Positions 45,150 to 54,707 of a stretch of 64,000 bases of DNA are shown here, in pieces. Below the pieces are notes generated by a model. The model made no database searches. It was not told the DNA's origin and was given only the letters and a program-made list of their open reading frames with translations. The translations under genes and the position numbers were made by a program. Positions within the stretch are counted from its first letter, which is position 1; each line of letters begins with the position of its first letter. The DNA comes from Gemmatimonadaceae bacterium (GTDB lineage Bacteria; Gemmatimonadota; Gemmatimonadetes; Gemmatimonadales; Gemmatimonadaceae): assembly GCA_035606695.1 (NCBI GenBank), contig DATNEW010000039.1, positions 62,001-126,000 of the forward strand, given 5' to 3'.

Positions 45150-45704
45150 ATGAAGAACCGAGTTCGCCGCGGCTTTACGCTGCCTGAAGTCCTCGTGACC
45201 GTGACGGTCGTCGCCGTGCTGGCGGCCGTGGTCGTTCCCGCCGTGACCCAGTACGTCAACAAAGGCGACACGCCGGTGTTCCAGCAGGACCTCAGCGAAA
45301 TCCGCAACGCCGTGACGGCGTACATCGCGGACAACCGCTCCTTCCCGGCTGAATTCTATGATCTGACGGCGGCCGGCAATTCGGGCGGCAAGATCTACTT
45401 CGCCGGCAGCGTGACCGGCACGTCGACGGCTGTTGCGTCGTTCACCAGCGCCGGCGGCATCACCCTCGGACCCGCCATCACGTCCGCCAATGGCTATCTG
45501 ACGACGCCGCTCGCGTTCTCGACCGGCGCGAGTGCGACCTGCAACGACATCTATCAGCTGGACAAGACGATCGACGGCACGGTCGACGGCACGAACGGCA
45601 ACGTGCTGTATGACGGGACCACATGTACGGGCGCGGCCTCCACGAACAGCACGGCGATCGGAAGCACGGTAATCACGCTCCGCCTTGCGGCGACGGGCAC
45701 CTGA
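45150..45704 (+). CDS. Pseudopilin, candidate major subunit
   Basis: A 184-residue pseudopilin. Its leader is the shortest of the six (MKNRVRRG, then FTLPE), and the ribosome site AAGGAGAAAACC is the best in the locus, hinting at high expression, so it may be the major subunit. It has one Cys pair (SATCNDIY and TTCTGA) near the C-terminus. Followed by a strong terminator shared with the convergent operon. Confidence 0.87.
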   Translation: MKNRVRRGFTLPEVLVTVTVVAVLAAVVVPAVTQYVNKGDTPVFQQDLSEIRNAVTAYIADNRSFPAEFYDLTAAGNSGGKIYFAGSVTGTSTAVASFTSAGGITLGPAITSANGYLTTPLAFSTGASATCNDIYQLDKTIDGTVDGTNGNVLYDGTTCTGAASTNSTAIGSTVITLRLAATGT

Positions 45705-45732
45705 TCGATTCGCCTCGAGTCGTCTGAAAAGC

Positions 45733-45776
45733 GAAACGCGGTGGGAAGCCAAGTGCTTCCCACCGCGTTTCCTTTT
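45733..45776. terminator. Bidirectional terminator between pseudopilin and STN genes
   Basis: A perfect 17-bp stem (45733-45749 with 45755-45771), 5-base loop, then CTTTTTC on the plus strand and GCTTTTC on the minus strand. It separates the convergent pseudopilin pair and the nine-gene operon. Confidence 0.9.
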
Positions 45777-45814
45777 TCGCCGTTCGATCTCGCCGTGTGA
45801 ACTGTCGCGACCGG

Positions 45815-46333
45815 CTACGGCCGTACGGTTCGCGCTTGCACGATCAACTCGGCAACGGTGCGTCCGACGCCGAAGCGCTTCATGATCGCTTCGATCGAGA
45901 GCGAGTCCACGTTCACCGGCAGCTGGTAGAACACCACCGCGTTCGCGCCCGGCGCTCGGGCATCCTGCGTCGCGTGCTCGAGCGTGAGACTCGCGGACGA
46001 CAGCACGGCTTGCAGTGCAACCGATACCGGGACGTTGGTCAGGTGAACGCGCACCTTCCGCGCGACGCCTTGGCCATACACGAGCTTGAAGTTGCCCATC
46101 GAGCCGATGTAATCCAGCACGGTGCGTATGTCGACTTCACTCCCGTGCGTGTCGATGCTGATCAGCGGATCGTTCACGGAATCTACCGGCGACAGACTTC
46201 GCGTCTCGGTGAGGACCGGCGGGGAGAGCTGCTGGGCCGGCAACACGGGCGGCGGAACGGCCGCGGGCGAATGGTGACATGCCGCGGCAATCACCAGCGC
46301 CGCAACGCCGCCGACTATGTGATGCGATTTCAT
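45815..46333 (-). CDS. STN-domain lipoprotein (secretin/TonB short N-terminal domain)
   Basis: A 172-residue lipoprotein (AAACHHS lipobox near residue 19) with a Pro-rich linker and an STN-like domain (about 55-125: IDTHGSEVDIRTVLDYIGSMGNFKLVYGQGV, HLTNVPVSVALQAVL), normally the N-terminal domain of secretins. Here it is a separate gene at the end of the secretin operon, overlapping the TPR gene by 4 bases. It may bind the secretin or act as a pilot-like factor; this is inference. Confidence 0.8.
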   Translation of the reverse strand: MKSHHIVGGVAALVIAAACHHSPAAVPPPVLPAQQLSPPVLTETRSLSPVDSVNDPLISIDTHGSEVDIRTVLDYIGSMGNFKLVYGQGVARKVRVHLTNVPVSVALQAVLSSASLTLEHATQDARAPGANAVVFYQLPVNVDSLSIEAIMKRFGVGRTVAELIVQARTVRP

Positions 46334-47610
46334 GGATAGAGTTTGCGGAGCGAGTTGACGTACGCTCTGACTTTCTCGATCTCGTCCGGAGGAACGGCGC
46401 CGGGCGCGAGGTCGAGAAACGACTGCATTTCGCGAATGGCGCTGTGGAAGTCGTGCTGCGCGACCAGGAATGCGCCGAATGCGTAGTGGGCGCGTGCATC
46501 CTTGGGAGCGAGTCCGAGCGCTTCCGTGAACCCGCGGCGCGCGCTTGCCGTGTCGCCCAATGCTTGATACTCCGTGGCGAGACGAATCTTCAGGCTCGAG
46601 TTGGCCGGATCGAGCTTGGCCGCCGCAAAGAACGCCGACATCGCATCCGCGTGTCGGCCGAGTGCGTTGTACGCGACGCCGATGTTCATCCAGAGCTTCG
46701 GATCGCGATCGTTTGCGGCGAGGCCGAGCCTGTACATGGTGATCGCGGCGGTGTGATTGCCGCGCAGATCGAGGAGCGCGCCATAATCGTTGTACAACTC
46801 GGGCGGCACCGGCGGCTTCTGCAGTGCTTTCTCGTAGTAGTCGGCGGCGGCGTCGTAGTTCCCGCGCAGGTGCTCGCTGTACGCGCGGGCGAAGAGCGAA
46901 TCGCCCAAGCGCGCGCCGTTGGCGTCGAGTACGACACGCACCGGTGCGGGTGTGGGCGTGGGCGCCGTCGTGGGCGGCGCCGGACGCGGTGGAGCGTCCG
47001 CGGCTGCCGCGACGTTCGATGCCGCGCGCGCCGCGCTGTCCGTACGATCGGCAGTGACGGAGGCCGCCGTCGACGGGGCCGGCAGCGGCTTGATGCCAGT
47101 ACTGGTATTACGATTTTGTGATGGCGAATTCACCGCGCGGCTGGGCGGCGCACTGGATACCGGCGAGGGTGCGCCGGCGTCGCGGATCGCTCTGCCGCTA
47201 GGCTCAGCAGCGCCACTTCGCTGATTCGACGCCGTCTTCGTCCCCATCTTCGCCGGCGGAATGATTGAAATCGGAACGGCCGGCTGGCTCGGCGGCGGTG
47301 TGGTCGGCTGCGGCACCGCCGGCACGCCACTCGGGCGCTGGCTCGCGACGGGTCTCGCGGTCGGAACGGCGAGCGACGACGCCCGTCCTGCACGCGAGCG
47401 AGCCCGCCACAGTCCCGCCGCTCCGGCCGCCAAGATCACAGCGGCGGCCGCGAAGACCATCAACGCGCGGCTGGTGCTGCTGCTCCTGTTGTTCGCGGAC
47501 TTGCCCGCGGGATACGGAAAAAAGTTGTCACCGACGGCGGCCGCCGTTCGTCCCGCGCGCTGTGTGCGCTCGCGCTGCGCTTCCTTGAGCGCGTCGTTGA
47601 TGAGACTCAC
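46330..47610 (-). CDS. MshN/GspB-like membrane TPR protein
   Basis: A 426-residue protein beginning SLINDALKEAQRER, the GspB/MshN N-terminal motif, then a membrane helix (about residues 48-66) and a long Pro/Ala/Thr-rich periplasmic linker. The C-terminal part carries TPR repeats (AGLFARAYSEHLRGNYDAAADYYEKAL-like units up to about residue 410). GTG 47610 overlaps the ATPase stop (GTGA) and gives the family N-terminus. It corresponds to MshN in MSHA order. Confidence 0.83.
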   Translation of the reverse strand: MSLINDALKEAQRERTQRAGRTAAAVGDNFFPYPAGKSANNRSSSTSRALMVFAAAAVILAAGAAGLWRARSRAGRASSLAVPTARPVASQRPSGVPAVPQPTTPPPSQPAVPISIIPPAKMGTKTASNQRSGAAEPSGRAIRDAGAPSPVSSAPPSRAVNSPSQNRNTSTGIKPLPAPSTAASVTADRTDSAARAASNVAAAADAPPRPAPPTTAPTPTPAPVRVVLDANGARLGDSLFARAYSEHLRGNYDAAADYYEKALQKPPVPPELYNDYGALLDLRGNHTAAITMYRLGLAANDRDPKLWMNIGVAYNALGRHADAMSAFFAAAKLDPANSSLKIRLATEYQALGDTASARRGFTEALGLAPKDARAHYAFGAFLVAQHDFHSAIREMQSFLDLAPGAVPPDEIEKVRAYVNSLRKLYP

Positions 47611-49070
47611 GGCTTCGGTCCTGCGGGCGGCCGGGCCGCGGATGGTTTCGCTGTCGAATCGCGCGGCGTGGCCGGCCGTGCGGCGAGCGAATCGGCGGCG
47701 ATCGAACCGCCGCTCGTTGCGGCGCGCCCGGCGCAAACGGCGGATACCGTCTGCGCATCGCGCGCAAGCAGGGGATTTGCCGCCGACGCCGAATCAACGC
47801 CGGCACCGTATCCGTTGCACGCGGCGGTCGTATCACCGCCGTCGAGTTGAGCCACGGCCGTGAGCACGACGGCGCGTGCGTGCGTGACTCCTGCCGGCGC
47901 GTGCTGAGCGAGTGCGGCGAGGTGTTGCACGGCGCTCGCGCGGTCGCCGCGCGCCATCTCGAGTTGCGCCAGGCGAAGCAGTGCATCGTCGACGCGTTTG
48001 GACGTCGGATACGTCGCGACCAGTGTCCGCAAATCCCGCTCGGCGTCGGCGGGCACGGCGCTCATGGTGGCGCGCCAGTACAAATCCTCGTCGGCGGCCT
48101 TCACGGGACCGCGCGGCCAGAGTGCGATGCCAACAGTCACCGCCGCCACGACGAGCACCGCGGCGATGATCATCACGCGCCGTATCTGTCCGCGGCGCTG
48201 GTTGCGGGGACGATCGCGGCGCGGTGCGGGCGCGGTGACGTTTTCGTCGACTTCGGAATCCTCACCACGCAACGCCGCCACGGCCTTGCGGACGTGCTGC
48301 GGTTCGATGTCACGCGTCTGCGCGGCGTATCCGGCCAGCAGCGCCCGGTCGCAAATCAGATTGATCAAGCGCGGAACGCCGTGGCTCGCGCGATAGATCT
48401 CCGTCACCGCCTTCGGTGTGAAGCGAATCTGGCCGCGCGCGCCCGCCACGTTCAACCGGTGGTGGATGTAGCGGTCGGTCTCCTGCTCGTCGAGATCGTT
48501 CAGCGTGCAGCGGATCGACACACGCTGGTCGAGCTGCGCCATTTGCGGCGTGCGGATCTTGTCGAGCAGCTCCGGTTGGCCGACGAGAACAATTTGAATG
48601 AGCTTTTCCTGATCGGTCTCGAGATTCGACAGCACGCGAATCTGTTCAAGAAACTCTGACGACAGGTGCTGTGCTTCGTCGAAGATCGCGACGCAGCTTT
48701 TTCCCAGCGCGAGTTGCGCGAGCAGGAACTGGTTGAGCCGATCGAGCAATTCCTTGCGCGAACCGCCCGGCGGCACGCTGACGCCGAACTCCGTGAGGAG
48801 CGCGGCCAGCGTCTCGACACCGTTGAAGAACGGATTGAAGATCAGCGCCGACTGCGACTTGTCGCGATCCAACTTTTCGATGAGATCGCGGCACAGCGTC
48901 GTCTTGCCGGTGCCGGGCTGGCCAGTGACCAGCATGAACCCTTCCCGGTTGTTGATGCCGTACAGCAGCTGGCCTTCTGCCTCGCGATACTGTTGCGAGT
49001 AGAAGACGAACCGTGGGTTCGGCGTCAGCGAGAAGGGCTTGTCGGTCAGCCCGTAGAACTGCTCGTACAT
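47607..49070 (-). CDS. ExeA/MshM-like AAA ATPase with membrane helix and periplasmic tail
   Basis: A 487-residue protein. Residues 1-270 form an ExeA/GspA-type ATPase: FYGLTDKPFSLTPNP, Walker A GQPGTGKTT (near 50), Walker B AIFDEAQH and HGVPRLINLICD. A membrane helix lies at about 298-318, followed by a TPR-like periplasmic segment and a Thr/Ala/Pro-rich end. Partner of GspB/MshN, with which it usually inserts the secretin into peptidoglycan. 4 bases follow the secretin gene; its stop overlaps the next gene. Confidence 0.9.
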   Translation of the reverse strand: MYEQFYGLTDKPFSLTPNPRFVFYSQQYREAEGQLLYGINNREGFMLVTGQPGTGKTTLCRDLIEKLDRDKSQSALIFNPFFNGVETLAALLTEFGVSVPPGGSRKELLDRLNQFLLAQLALGKSCVAIFDEAQHLSSEFLEQIRVLSNLETDQEKLIQIVLVGQPELLDKIRTPQMAQLDQRVSIRCTLNDLDEQETDRYIHHRLNVAGARGQIRFTPKAVTEIYRASHGVPRLINLICDRALLAGYAAQTRDIEPQHVRKAVAALRGEDSEVDENVTAPAPRRDRPRNQRRGQIRRVMIIAAVLVVAAVTVGIALWPRGPVKAADEDLYWRATMSAVPADAERDLRTLVATYPTSKRVDDALLRLAQLEMARGDRASAVQHLAALAQHAPAGVTHARAVVLTAVAQLDGGDTTAACNGYGAGVDSASAANPLLARDAQTVSAVCAGRAATSGGSIAADSLAARPATPRDSTAKPSAARPPAGPKP

Positions 49071-49074
49071 GCCG

Positions 49075-50859
49075 TTAACGTCCCGATGCGGGCTGCCCGC
49101 TGATGATCGTTGGCGTCAGGAACACGACGAGCTCCGTGCGCGTCTCGGTATTGTCGATGTGCTGGAACGCCTTGCCAAGCAGCGGAATGTCCTTGAGCAC
49201 CGGAATGCCGCTGGTGGTTTGATCCTTTCGATTCTGTACGAGGCCGCCAATCACCATGGTCTCACCGGCGCGCATGCGTGCGATCGTATCGCCCTCCCGG
49301 CGTGCGATCACCGGCGCGCTCGCCGTGGTGCCGTCGGGCAGCGAGATCGTGGCGGTGTGATCGATCGACGTCACGGCCGGACGAATGTCCATGGTCAACA
49401 CGTTGTCCGCCGAAATCTGCGGCAGTACGTCGAGGACGACGCCGACCGAGATCTGCTGCGGAATGATCGAGCTCTGTGTCGTCACGACGCCGCCGTTGGG
49501 CCCAAGCAACGGCGTCCGCGACACGTTGAAGAATATCTCGTCCGTGGTCACGTCAAAGATGGCGCGCTGATTGTTGAGCGCCGAGGTCTGCTCGTTCGAC
49601 AAGACGCTGACGTTGCCTTCCGACGCCAACGCCGTGAGTACGGCAGTGACCGACGTCGCACCACCCGTGAACGTGAAATTGATGTTGCCGGCGTTTCCGG
49701 TCGTGGTCACCGACGGATCGCTGCGCAGCGTCACGCCGAACTTGTTGGAAGCCGCCGCCGAGACGATGCTCCAGTCGATGCCGTACTGGAAGGTCTTGGT
49801 CAGCGTGACTTCGACGATCTTCGCTTCGATCATCACCTGACGGAGAACCGACGCCTGAAAGTCGTCGAGAAACTCCTGGACGCGGGCGACTTTATCCGGC
49901 ATGGCCGTCACGTTGATCAAGCCCGCCATGGGGCTGATCACCAGCGACGATCCGTCGCCGAACACGGTGTTCGAGGCAGACGGACCGCCGCCCGCACCGG
50001 ACGCCGCCTGCTGCGCGGCGTTGATCCCGCCCGTCGACGTCTGCGATTCGCCCGCCGCACCAGTCGTCGGCGCGTTCGCGTTGTTCGCGTTGCCCGACGC
50101 TGTGCCCTGCGCCGGCTGGCCCGACGCCATGATTCCCGTGAGCGCGACGCGGATATCCTGCCACACGTCCGCGACCGATTGCGCCGTGAGCACGTCGCCG
50201 CCGCTGGCCGCCGCCGCGGCGCCGGCGCCGAGCGCGCTCAATCCGGTGTTCGTGCCCGGTGTTGCGACACCCGCACTCGACAACCGTCGCTGCACGACTG
50301 TGCTCATTGTGCCGATACGCGACAGCGCGACATAATCGAGATGAAACGTGTGACTCTCCATGCGAATGGGAACGACACGCAGCACGGTTCCTTGCAGCTG
50401 ATACTGCGCACCGTTGCGCGAGACCAACTCGTGCAGCGCCTCCTCGAGCGTGACATTGCGCAAATTCGCGTGCGCGGTGCCGTGCACAGCGGGATCGACG
50501 GTCACCGTCAATCCGAGCTGCGATCCGAGCTGCGTCACCGCCGTCGCGATGGGAGTTCCATCCGGGACATTGATCTCGCGGATGCGACGCTCGGGCGCGG
50601 CCGACAACTGCGGTCCGGCAGCCGTCGCCACTTGAGGCAACGCCGGCGCCGCTCCCGCAGGTTGGCCTGGTTGCGAGACACTCACCGCAGCTGGGCTTCC
50701 CTGCGGTTGAACGACCGGTGCCGTCGGTTCGACGTGAACCGTGGTGTGCACCTGCCGAGCGGCCGCACCGCTGCTGGCGCACGCCGCGGCCGCCAGTCCA
50801 GCGGCGAACATCGTCGTCGTCCGGAGCGCTTGTAGCGCGCGAGTCATCGTCGACCTCAT
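49075..50859 (-). CDS. MshL-type secretin
   Basis: A 594-residue outer-membrane secretin lipoprotein (AAAACASSG near residue 25). Order: signal and Pro-rich linker, STN/N0-like domain (about 90-160), N1-like, an Ala/Gly/Asn-rich insertion (about 215-285), then the secretin core with VMIEAKIVEVTL and IPVLKDIPLLGKAF near the C-terminus. No N2/N3 ring repeats are obvious, as in MshL. It forms the channel for the pseudopilus or pilus. It starts on the stop of the PilP-like gene (ATGA). Confidence 0.92.
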   Translation of the reverse strand: MRSTMTRALQALRTTTMFAAGLAAAACASSGAAARQVHTTVHVEPTAPVVQPQGSPAAVSVSQPGQPAGAAPALPQVATAAGPQLSAAPERRIREINVPDGTPIATAVTQLGSQLGLTVTVDPAVHGTAHANLRNVTLEEALHELVSRNGAQYQLQGTVLRVVPIRMESHTFHLDYVALSRIGTMSTVVQRRLSSAGVATPGTNTGLSALGAGAAAAASGGDVLTAQSVADVWQDIRVALTGIMASGQPAQGTASGNANNANAPTTGAAGESQTSTGGINAAQQAASGAGGGPSASNTVFGDGSSLVISPMAGLINVTAMPDKVARVQEFLDDFQASVLRQVMIEAKIVEVTLTKTFQYGIDWSIVSAAASNKFGVTLRSDPSVTTTGNAGNINFTFTGGATSVTAVLTALASEGNVSVLSNEQTSALNNQRAIFDVTTDEIFFNVSRTPLLGPNGGVVTTQSSIIPQQISVGVVLDVLPQISADNVLTMDIRPAVTSIDHTATISLPDGTTASAPVIARREGDTIARMRAGETMVIGGLVQNRKDQTTSGIPVLKDIPLLGKAFQHIDNTETRTELVVFLTPTIISGQPASGR

Positions 50860-51365
50860 CCGTTATCCTCCTTCACGGCAACCGTATGCGGTTTGCCTTG
50901 GGCGTCGGTTACGACGACGCGGTCGCGCTCGACCGACGTGAGCTTTCCGCCGCCTGGCAGCGGATCGCCGACGTAAATCAATGCATCGTTGATCACCGCG
51001 GCGCGTCGCGTACCAGACGTGAGCGTGGCGGTGACATCCCACAGGGTGCCTTCACTTTGTTGTGTTACCGGACCCGCTACCACCGTATGACGCCGAACCA
51101 CCGGCGTCGGCACGATTACGTCGCCGAACGGGTCGCGACGAACGACGATTGAATCAGCGGGCGCGGGTGCGATACGAACGCTGTCCGCGAGCGGCGCCGC
51201 ATACGGCATGAGCTGCGCGAGCTGCGGGCTCGGCACCGGCGCGGGGACCGCGAAGCGTCCCGGACCCGACGCACTCGGCGGCCGAACCGAGCGCCACGCC
51301 ACGAATGACACGACGAGCACCGCCGCCGTCGCGATGCCGAGCCAGCGCTGCGCGGGCTCAGCCAT
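50856..51365 (-). CDS. PilP/MshK-like protein
   Basis: A 169-residue membrane-anchored protein: helix at about residues 12-28 (LGIATAAVLVVSFVAW), Pro-rich linker, and a C-terminal beta domain with RDPFGD and the VTAT..GTRRAAVINDALIYVGDPL block of PilP/GspC homology-region type. It links platform and secretin. The start ATG lies inside the end of the PilO-like gene, 8 bases overlap. Matches MshK by position. Confidence 0.78.
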   Translation of the reverse strand: MAEPAQRWLGIATAAVLVVSFVAWRSVRPPSASGPGRFAVPAPVPSPQLAQLMPYAAPLADSVRIAPAPADSIVVRRDPFGDVIVPTPVVRRHTVVAGPVTQQSEGTLWDVTATLTSGTRRAAVINDALIYVGDPLPGGGKLTSVERDRVVVTDAQGKPHTVAVKEDNG

Positions 51366-51975
51366 GCTGTCCCGCCTTCGAATCCTTCGGATCCTTCGAA
51401 TCCTTCGGATGCTCGAGCACCGCGAACGCCAGCAGATACGACGCGCCATTACCCTTGTCGCCAACCGCGGACACGCGTTCCAGCGCGATGGACGGCGGGA
51501 GATGTGTAACGACCGAGAGGACGGCGCCAAGGCCGCCGCTGCACTCGAGCACGAGCGTATAGCTCGCCACGGTCGGCGGATCAGCGGTTACCTGCGGCAG
51601 AGGCGGCGGAGCTGATCCACTGGAATCCGCGCCGCCAAACCGAACTCGTACGTCGCGGAGCCCAGCACCTTCAGCTGCCGTCGCGATATCCTGCGCCAGC
51701 GTTACGCGATCGGCGCGATCGACTGACGTGGCCATCGAGTCCGGAAGCGTCGTCGGCTCGAGCGTCGCCGGCCGAAACGCGGCGCGAAAATTCGCGACTT
51801 CGCTCGAGTCGGCGCGCAGGCGATTCAGTTCCAGCGTCAGCGACGAACGCTGCCGTTGCGCGGCGACGCCGACGATCGCGGACGCGACGATAGCCAGCGC
51901 GGCGACTCCCATCGCCTCGCCTCGCACACCATAGCGTTGGAAGCTCGAGCGAACGTCGGCCATGGTCATCGCCAT
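51358..51975 (-). CDS. PilO/MshJ-like protein
   Basis: A 205-residue protein: N-terminal membrane helix (about 18-38: MGVAALAIVASAIVGVAA), coiled coil (SSLTLELNRLRADSSEVANF), and a C-terminal ferredoxin-like periplasmic domain, as in PilO/GspM. Its last 14 residues repeat KDS/KDP, produced by four 9-base units in the DNA. The ATG 51975 sits on the previous stop (TGATG). Forms the alignment complex with PilM/N. Confidence 0.8.
   Translation of the reverse strand: MAMTMADVRSSFQRYGVRGEAMGVAALAIVASAIVGVAAQRQRSSLTLELNRLRADSSEVANFRAAFRPATLEPTTLPDSMATSVDRADRVTLAQDIATAAEGAGLRDVRVRFGGADSSGSAPPPLPQVTADPPTVASYTLVLECSGGLGAVLSVVTHLPPSIALERVSAVGDKGNGASYLLAFAVLEHPKDSKDPKDSKAGQHG
51375..51410 (-). repeat. 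Four 9-base tandem units in PilO-like gene
   Basis: CCTTCGAAT and CCTTCGGAT alternate twice (plus strand 51375-51410), encoding the Lys-Asp-rich C-terminal tail. Confidence 0.6.
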
Positions 51976-53465
51976 CAGTGCGACGCCCCTGACGGACGAG
52001 CGAGTGCGAACGATGCGCGAAATTGTATGACGACCGCCGTCGGCGCCTTGTGGGTCGTGTCGTTCGTCGCGGGATAGTCGAGACGGTCGAGATTGGCGTC
52101 GCTCACACCGTCGCGCATGCGCAGCGAGGTAAAGAATCCGTCGAGCGACCGCACGGCTTGCGCGCCGCTCGCACCCTTCGCCGCACCGGCGACGATCACG
52201 TTCCAACCAGTGGCCGAGCGAGTGACGTGCAGGCTGTCGAATCGAATGGCGTCGGGTGTCGTGGACGCGATCGCAACCAGTGATTGCGCGAGCGCGCTGC
52301 GTTCGCCTTGTACGCTGCGCACATATTCGACCTGCTTCGCAAAGTCCGACCGCCGTTCCGCGATTTGCCGCATGGGCTCGACCGTCGGAATCGTTGCTTT
52401 GAGCGAATTGCGCAAGCGTTCCGTCGCGGCGCGATCGCCATGCAACGAAGTGACCTGTCGCCCCGCGAACAGGATCGCTAATGCCGCCGCGGCCACGCTC
52501 GCGGCTACCGCCGCATTTGGACCACGCATCAAGTTGCGGACGCGCTCCGCGACCGTCGGCGGATGAGGAAAGAGATCGAGCGGGGCGGCCTGCCGTGCCT
52601 CGAGGACCGCGCCCATCGCGATCACCGCTTCCGGTGCCGTCACGCCGGAGAACAACGGCTTCACATGCGCGCCCAGCCGCGACTGGAGGGCCGACGCGAG
52701 CTCCTCGTAGTCTTTCGGTGAAGCCGCGAGCAGAACACGCGACGCCGTCGCGCCGCGGAATTGCTGCCGGAAGTAGACGGCGCCACGCTCGACCTGATCG
52801 AGAATCATCTCGACGCTCGGGCGATCGCCCTCGAGCGCAATCGGGGGATCGATCGCCATCTCGAGACGCCCTTCGAGGAAGAACGCCAGGTGCGGTCCGC
52901 TTTCCAGACACACAAGCACGGCGGTCGGCTCGAGCGCGCCACCCGTTGCGTCGTACAGGCTGTGCATCGCCTTGGGGACGACCGTCACACACTCGACGTT
53001 GACAGTCTTGTCGGCGAGGCGATCGCGAAGCGCGTTGATGGTTTCCTGTGGTGCACCGGCCACGAGAATCTGATGCGGCGCCGTGCGCGCATCCGCGCGC
53101 GACGGCTCGCGCCGCTCGTCGATGGCGCCGCGCGTGAACGCGACGACGGGATCGGCGACGCCGAACACACGCTGTACTTCGCGACGCACGATCGGCCGCA
53201 GCACCTCATCGGTCGCCGCGGGCAGCGTCATCGAATGCTGAAACACACCAAACTGCTCGACCGCCAATGCGATCGACGCCATGCGCGCGTCTACTGATTC
53301 CAGAAGCGCGCGGAGCCGGTCGATCGCCTGATCGATGGACGCCGACCGCGTCGCATCAACCCACTGATCGATCACGCGCAGCCCCATCCGCTCGGCGTCG
53401 TACTCGACGAGCGCAACGCTGTCGTGCGCGATGAGCGCGCCGAAGTGGCGAATGGACGCGCTCAA
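51975..53465 (-). CDS. PilM-PilN fusion (MshI-like)
   Basis: A 496-residue protein. Residues 1-300 resemble the actin-like cytoplasmic PilM/GspL (VALVEYD; ALAVEQFGVFQHSM; ILVAGAPQE), then a membrane helix (about 319-339) and a coiled-coil plus periplasmic ferredoxin-like PilN domain. Such fusions are known as MshI and GspL. The start is TTG at 53465, overlapping the platform-gene stop (TTGA). It is followed by the PilO-like gene. Confidence 0.85.
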   Translation of the reverse strand: MSASIRHFGALIAHDSVALVEYDAERMGLRVIDQWVDATRSASIDQAIDRLRALLESVDARMASIALAVEQFGVFQHSMTLPAATDEVLRPIVRREVQRVFGVADPVVAFTRGAIDERREPSRADARTAPHQILVAGAPQETINALRDRLADKTVNVECVTVVPKAMHSLYDATGGALEPTAVLVCLESGPHLAFFLEGRLEMAIDPPIALEGDRPSVEMILDQVERGAVYFRQQFRGATASRVLLAASPKDYEELASALQSRLGAHVKPLFSGVTAPEAVIAMGAVLEARQAAPLDLFPHPPTVAERVRNLMRGPNAAVAASVAAAALAILFAGRQVTSLHGDRAATERLRNSLKATIPTVEPMRQIAERRSDFAKQVEYVRSVQGERSALAQSLVAIASTTPDAIRFDSLHVTRSATGWNVIVAGAAKGASGAQAVRSLDGFFTSLRMRDGVSDANLDRLDYPATNDTTHKAPTAVVIQFRASFALARPSGASH

Positions 53466-54679
53466 TGCCGCACTCCGATCGACGCGTAGATGTTGAGAAT
53501 CGGCAGCATGATCGCGAGCGCCACCATCAGGATGACACCGCCGATCATCGCAATCAGCAGCGGCTGAAGCACGGTGATCATGCGCCGCACCGACGCGGGG
53601 ATTTCGCGATTGTAGAATTCCTTGGTGCGAGCGAGTGCCTGATCGAGATTACCCGTCGCTTCGCCGAGCGCGACGGAGCGCAGCACGACGTTGGGGAAGA
53701 GCGCCGATTGTCCGAGTGCCGAGGCGATCGAGATGCCTTGAATGACTTGTTCGCGCGCGCTGCCGACGGCCCGCGAGACCGCGCGGTTCGTGATGATGCG
53801 CTCGATGATCTCGAGCGACAGCACGAGCTCCACGCCGGTGCGATAGAACAGACTCAGATAGGTGACGACGCGCGCCATGTTGACGTCGCGGATGACGCCG
53901 CCAACGACCGGCAGGCGCAGCACGAGACCGTCGATGAACAACCGGCCTTTTTGCGTGCGGTGGATGAAATACACCGTGAGCACGATCGCATTGAACACGA
54001 CCAGAACCGCGAGCCAGTCGGCGCGCACGATTTCCGACGCACGCAGGATGATGCGCGTCGGCAGCGGCAGGGTCTTCTGTCCCTTGAGCAGCGGCAGAAT
54101 GCGCGGAAACACGAAGCCGATCAAGCCGATCACCAGCAGCGTGACCGCGCCGACGACGATGACCGGATACATGGTCGCCTGCTTGAGCTGCGAGGCGATC
54201 GTCTCCTGCCAGTCCATGTACTCGACGAGCTGCCGAAGCGCGTAGCCCAACTCGCCGCTGGCTTCGCCGGCGCGAATGGTTCCGATGCAGAGCTCCGGAA
54301 ACGCCATCGGATGCTCGGACATCGCGCCGGAGAGGCTCTTGCCTTCCTCGGACACGGCGAAGCGAATCTCGCCGATGATCTTGCGCAGCCGCTTGGACTG
54401 CAGGCGCTTCGCGACGTCGTCGAGCGCTTCGAGAATGGGAATGCCGACGTCGAACGAGCCCGCGACATACTCCAGGAACGCGAGCAGTTCCTTGCGATCG
54501 ACCTTGCCGTCGGTGGTCGTGCGGACCGCAGCGCGCTTTTCGCGAACTTCCGTGCGAATGAGGAAGGCGCCCTTCTCACGGAGCTGATTCTCGAGCGTGG
54601 TCTCGTCGGGAGCGAACAACACTCCCTCGCGAACCACGCCGGCGTCAGTCAGAGCGCTATACCAGAAATCCGGCACCAA
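53462..54679 (-). CDS. Inner-membrane platform protein PilC/GspF (MshG-like)
   Basis: A 405-residue T2SSF-family platform protein with two homologous cytoplasmic helical domains (about 65-190 and 270-390) and three membrane helices (near 170, 220 and 380). VTLLVIGLIGFVFPRILPLLKG and IIGGVILMVALAIMLPI are the last helices. It turns with the ATPase to add or remove subunits. It follows the ATPase gene by 28 bases. Confidence 0.93.
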   Translation of the reverse strand: MVPDFWYSALTDAGVVREGVLFAPDETTLENQLREKGAFLIRTEVREKRAAVRTTTDGKVDRKELLAFLEYVAGSFDVGIPILEALDDVAKRLQSKRLRKIIGEIRFAVSEEGKSLSGAMSEHPMAFPELCIGTIRAGEASGELGYALRQLVEYMDWQETIASQLKQATMYPVIVVGAVTLLVIGLIGFVFPRILPLLKGQKTLPLPTRIILRASEIVRADWLAVLVVFNAIVLTVYFIHRTQKGRLFIDGLVLRLPVVGGVIRDVNMARVVTYLSLFYRTGVELVLSLEIIERIITNRAVSRAVGSAREQVIQGISIASALGQSALFPNVVLRSVALGEATGNLDQALARTKEFYNREIPASVRRMITVLQPLLIAMIGGVILMVALAIMLPILNIYASIGVRH

Positions 54680-54707
54680 ATCCTCGAACGCTTATTCGTG
54701 TGTCATG

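Noticed and set aside
49069-50835. 588-codon frame opposite the secretin gene
   Set aside because: Antisense to the secretin, Arg-rich, no domains, no ribosome site.
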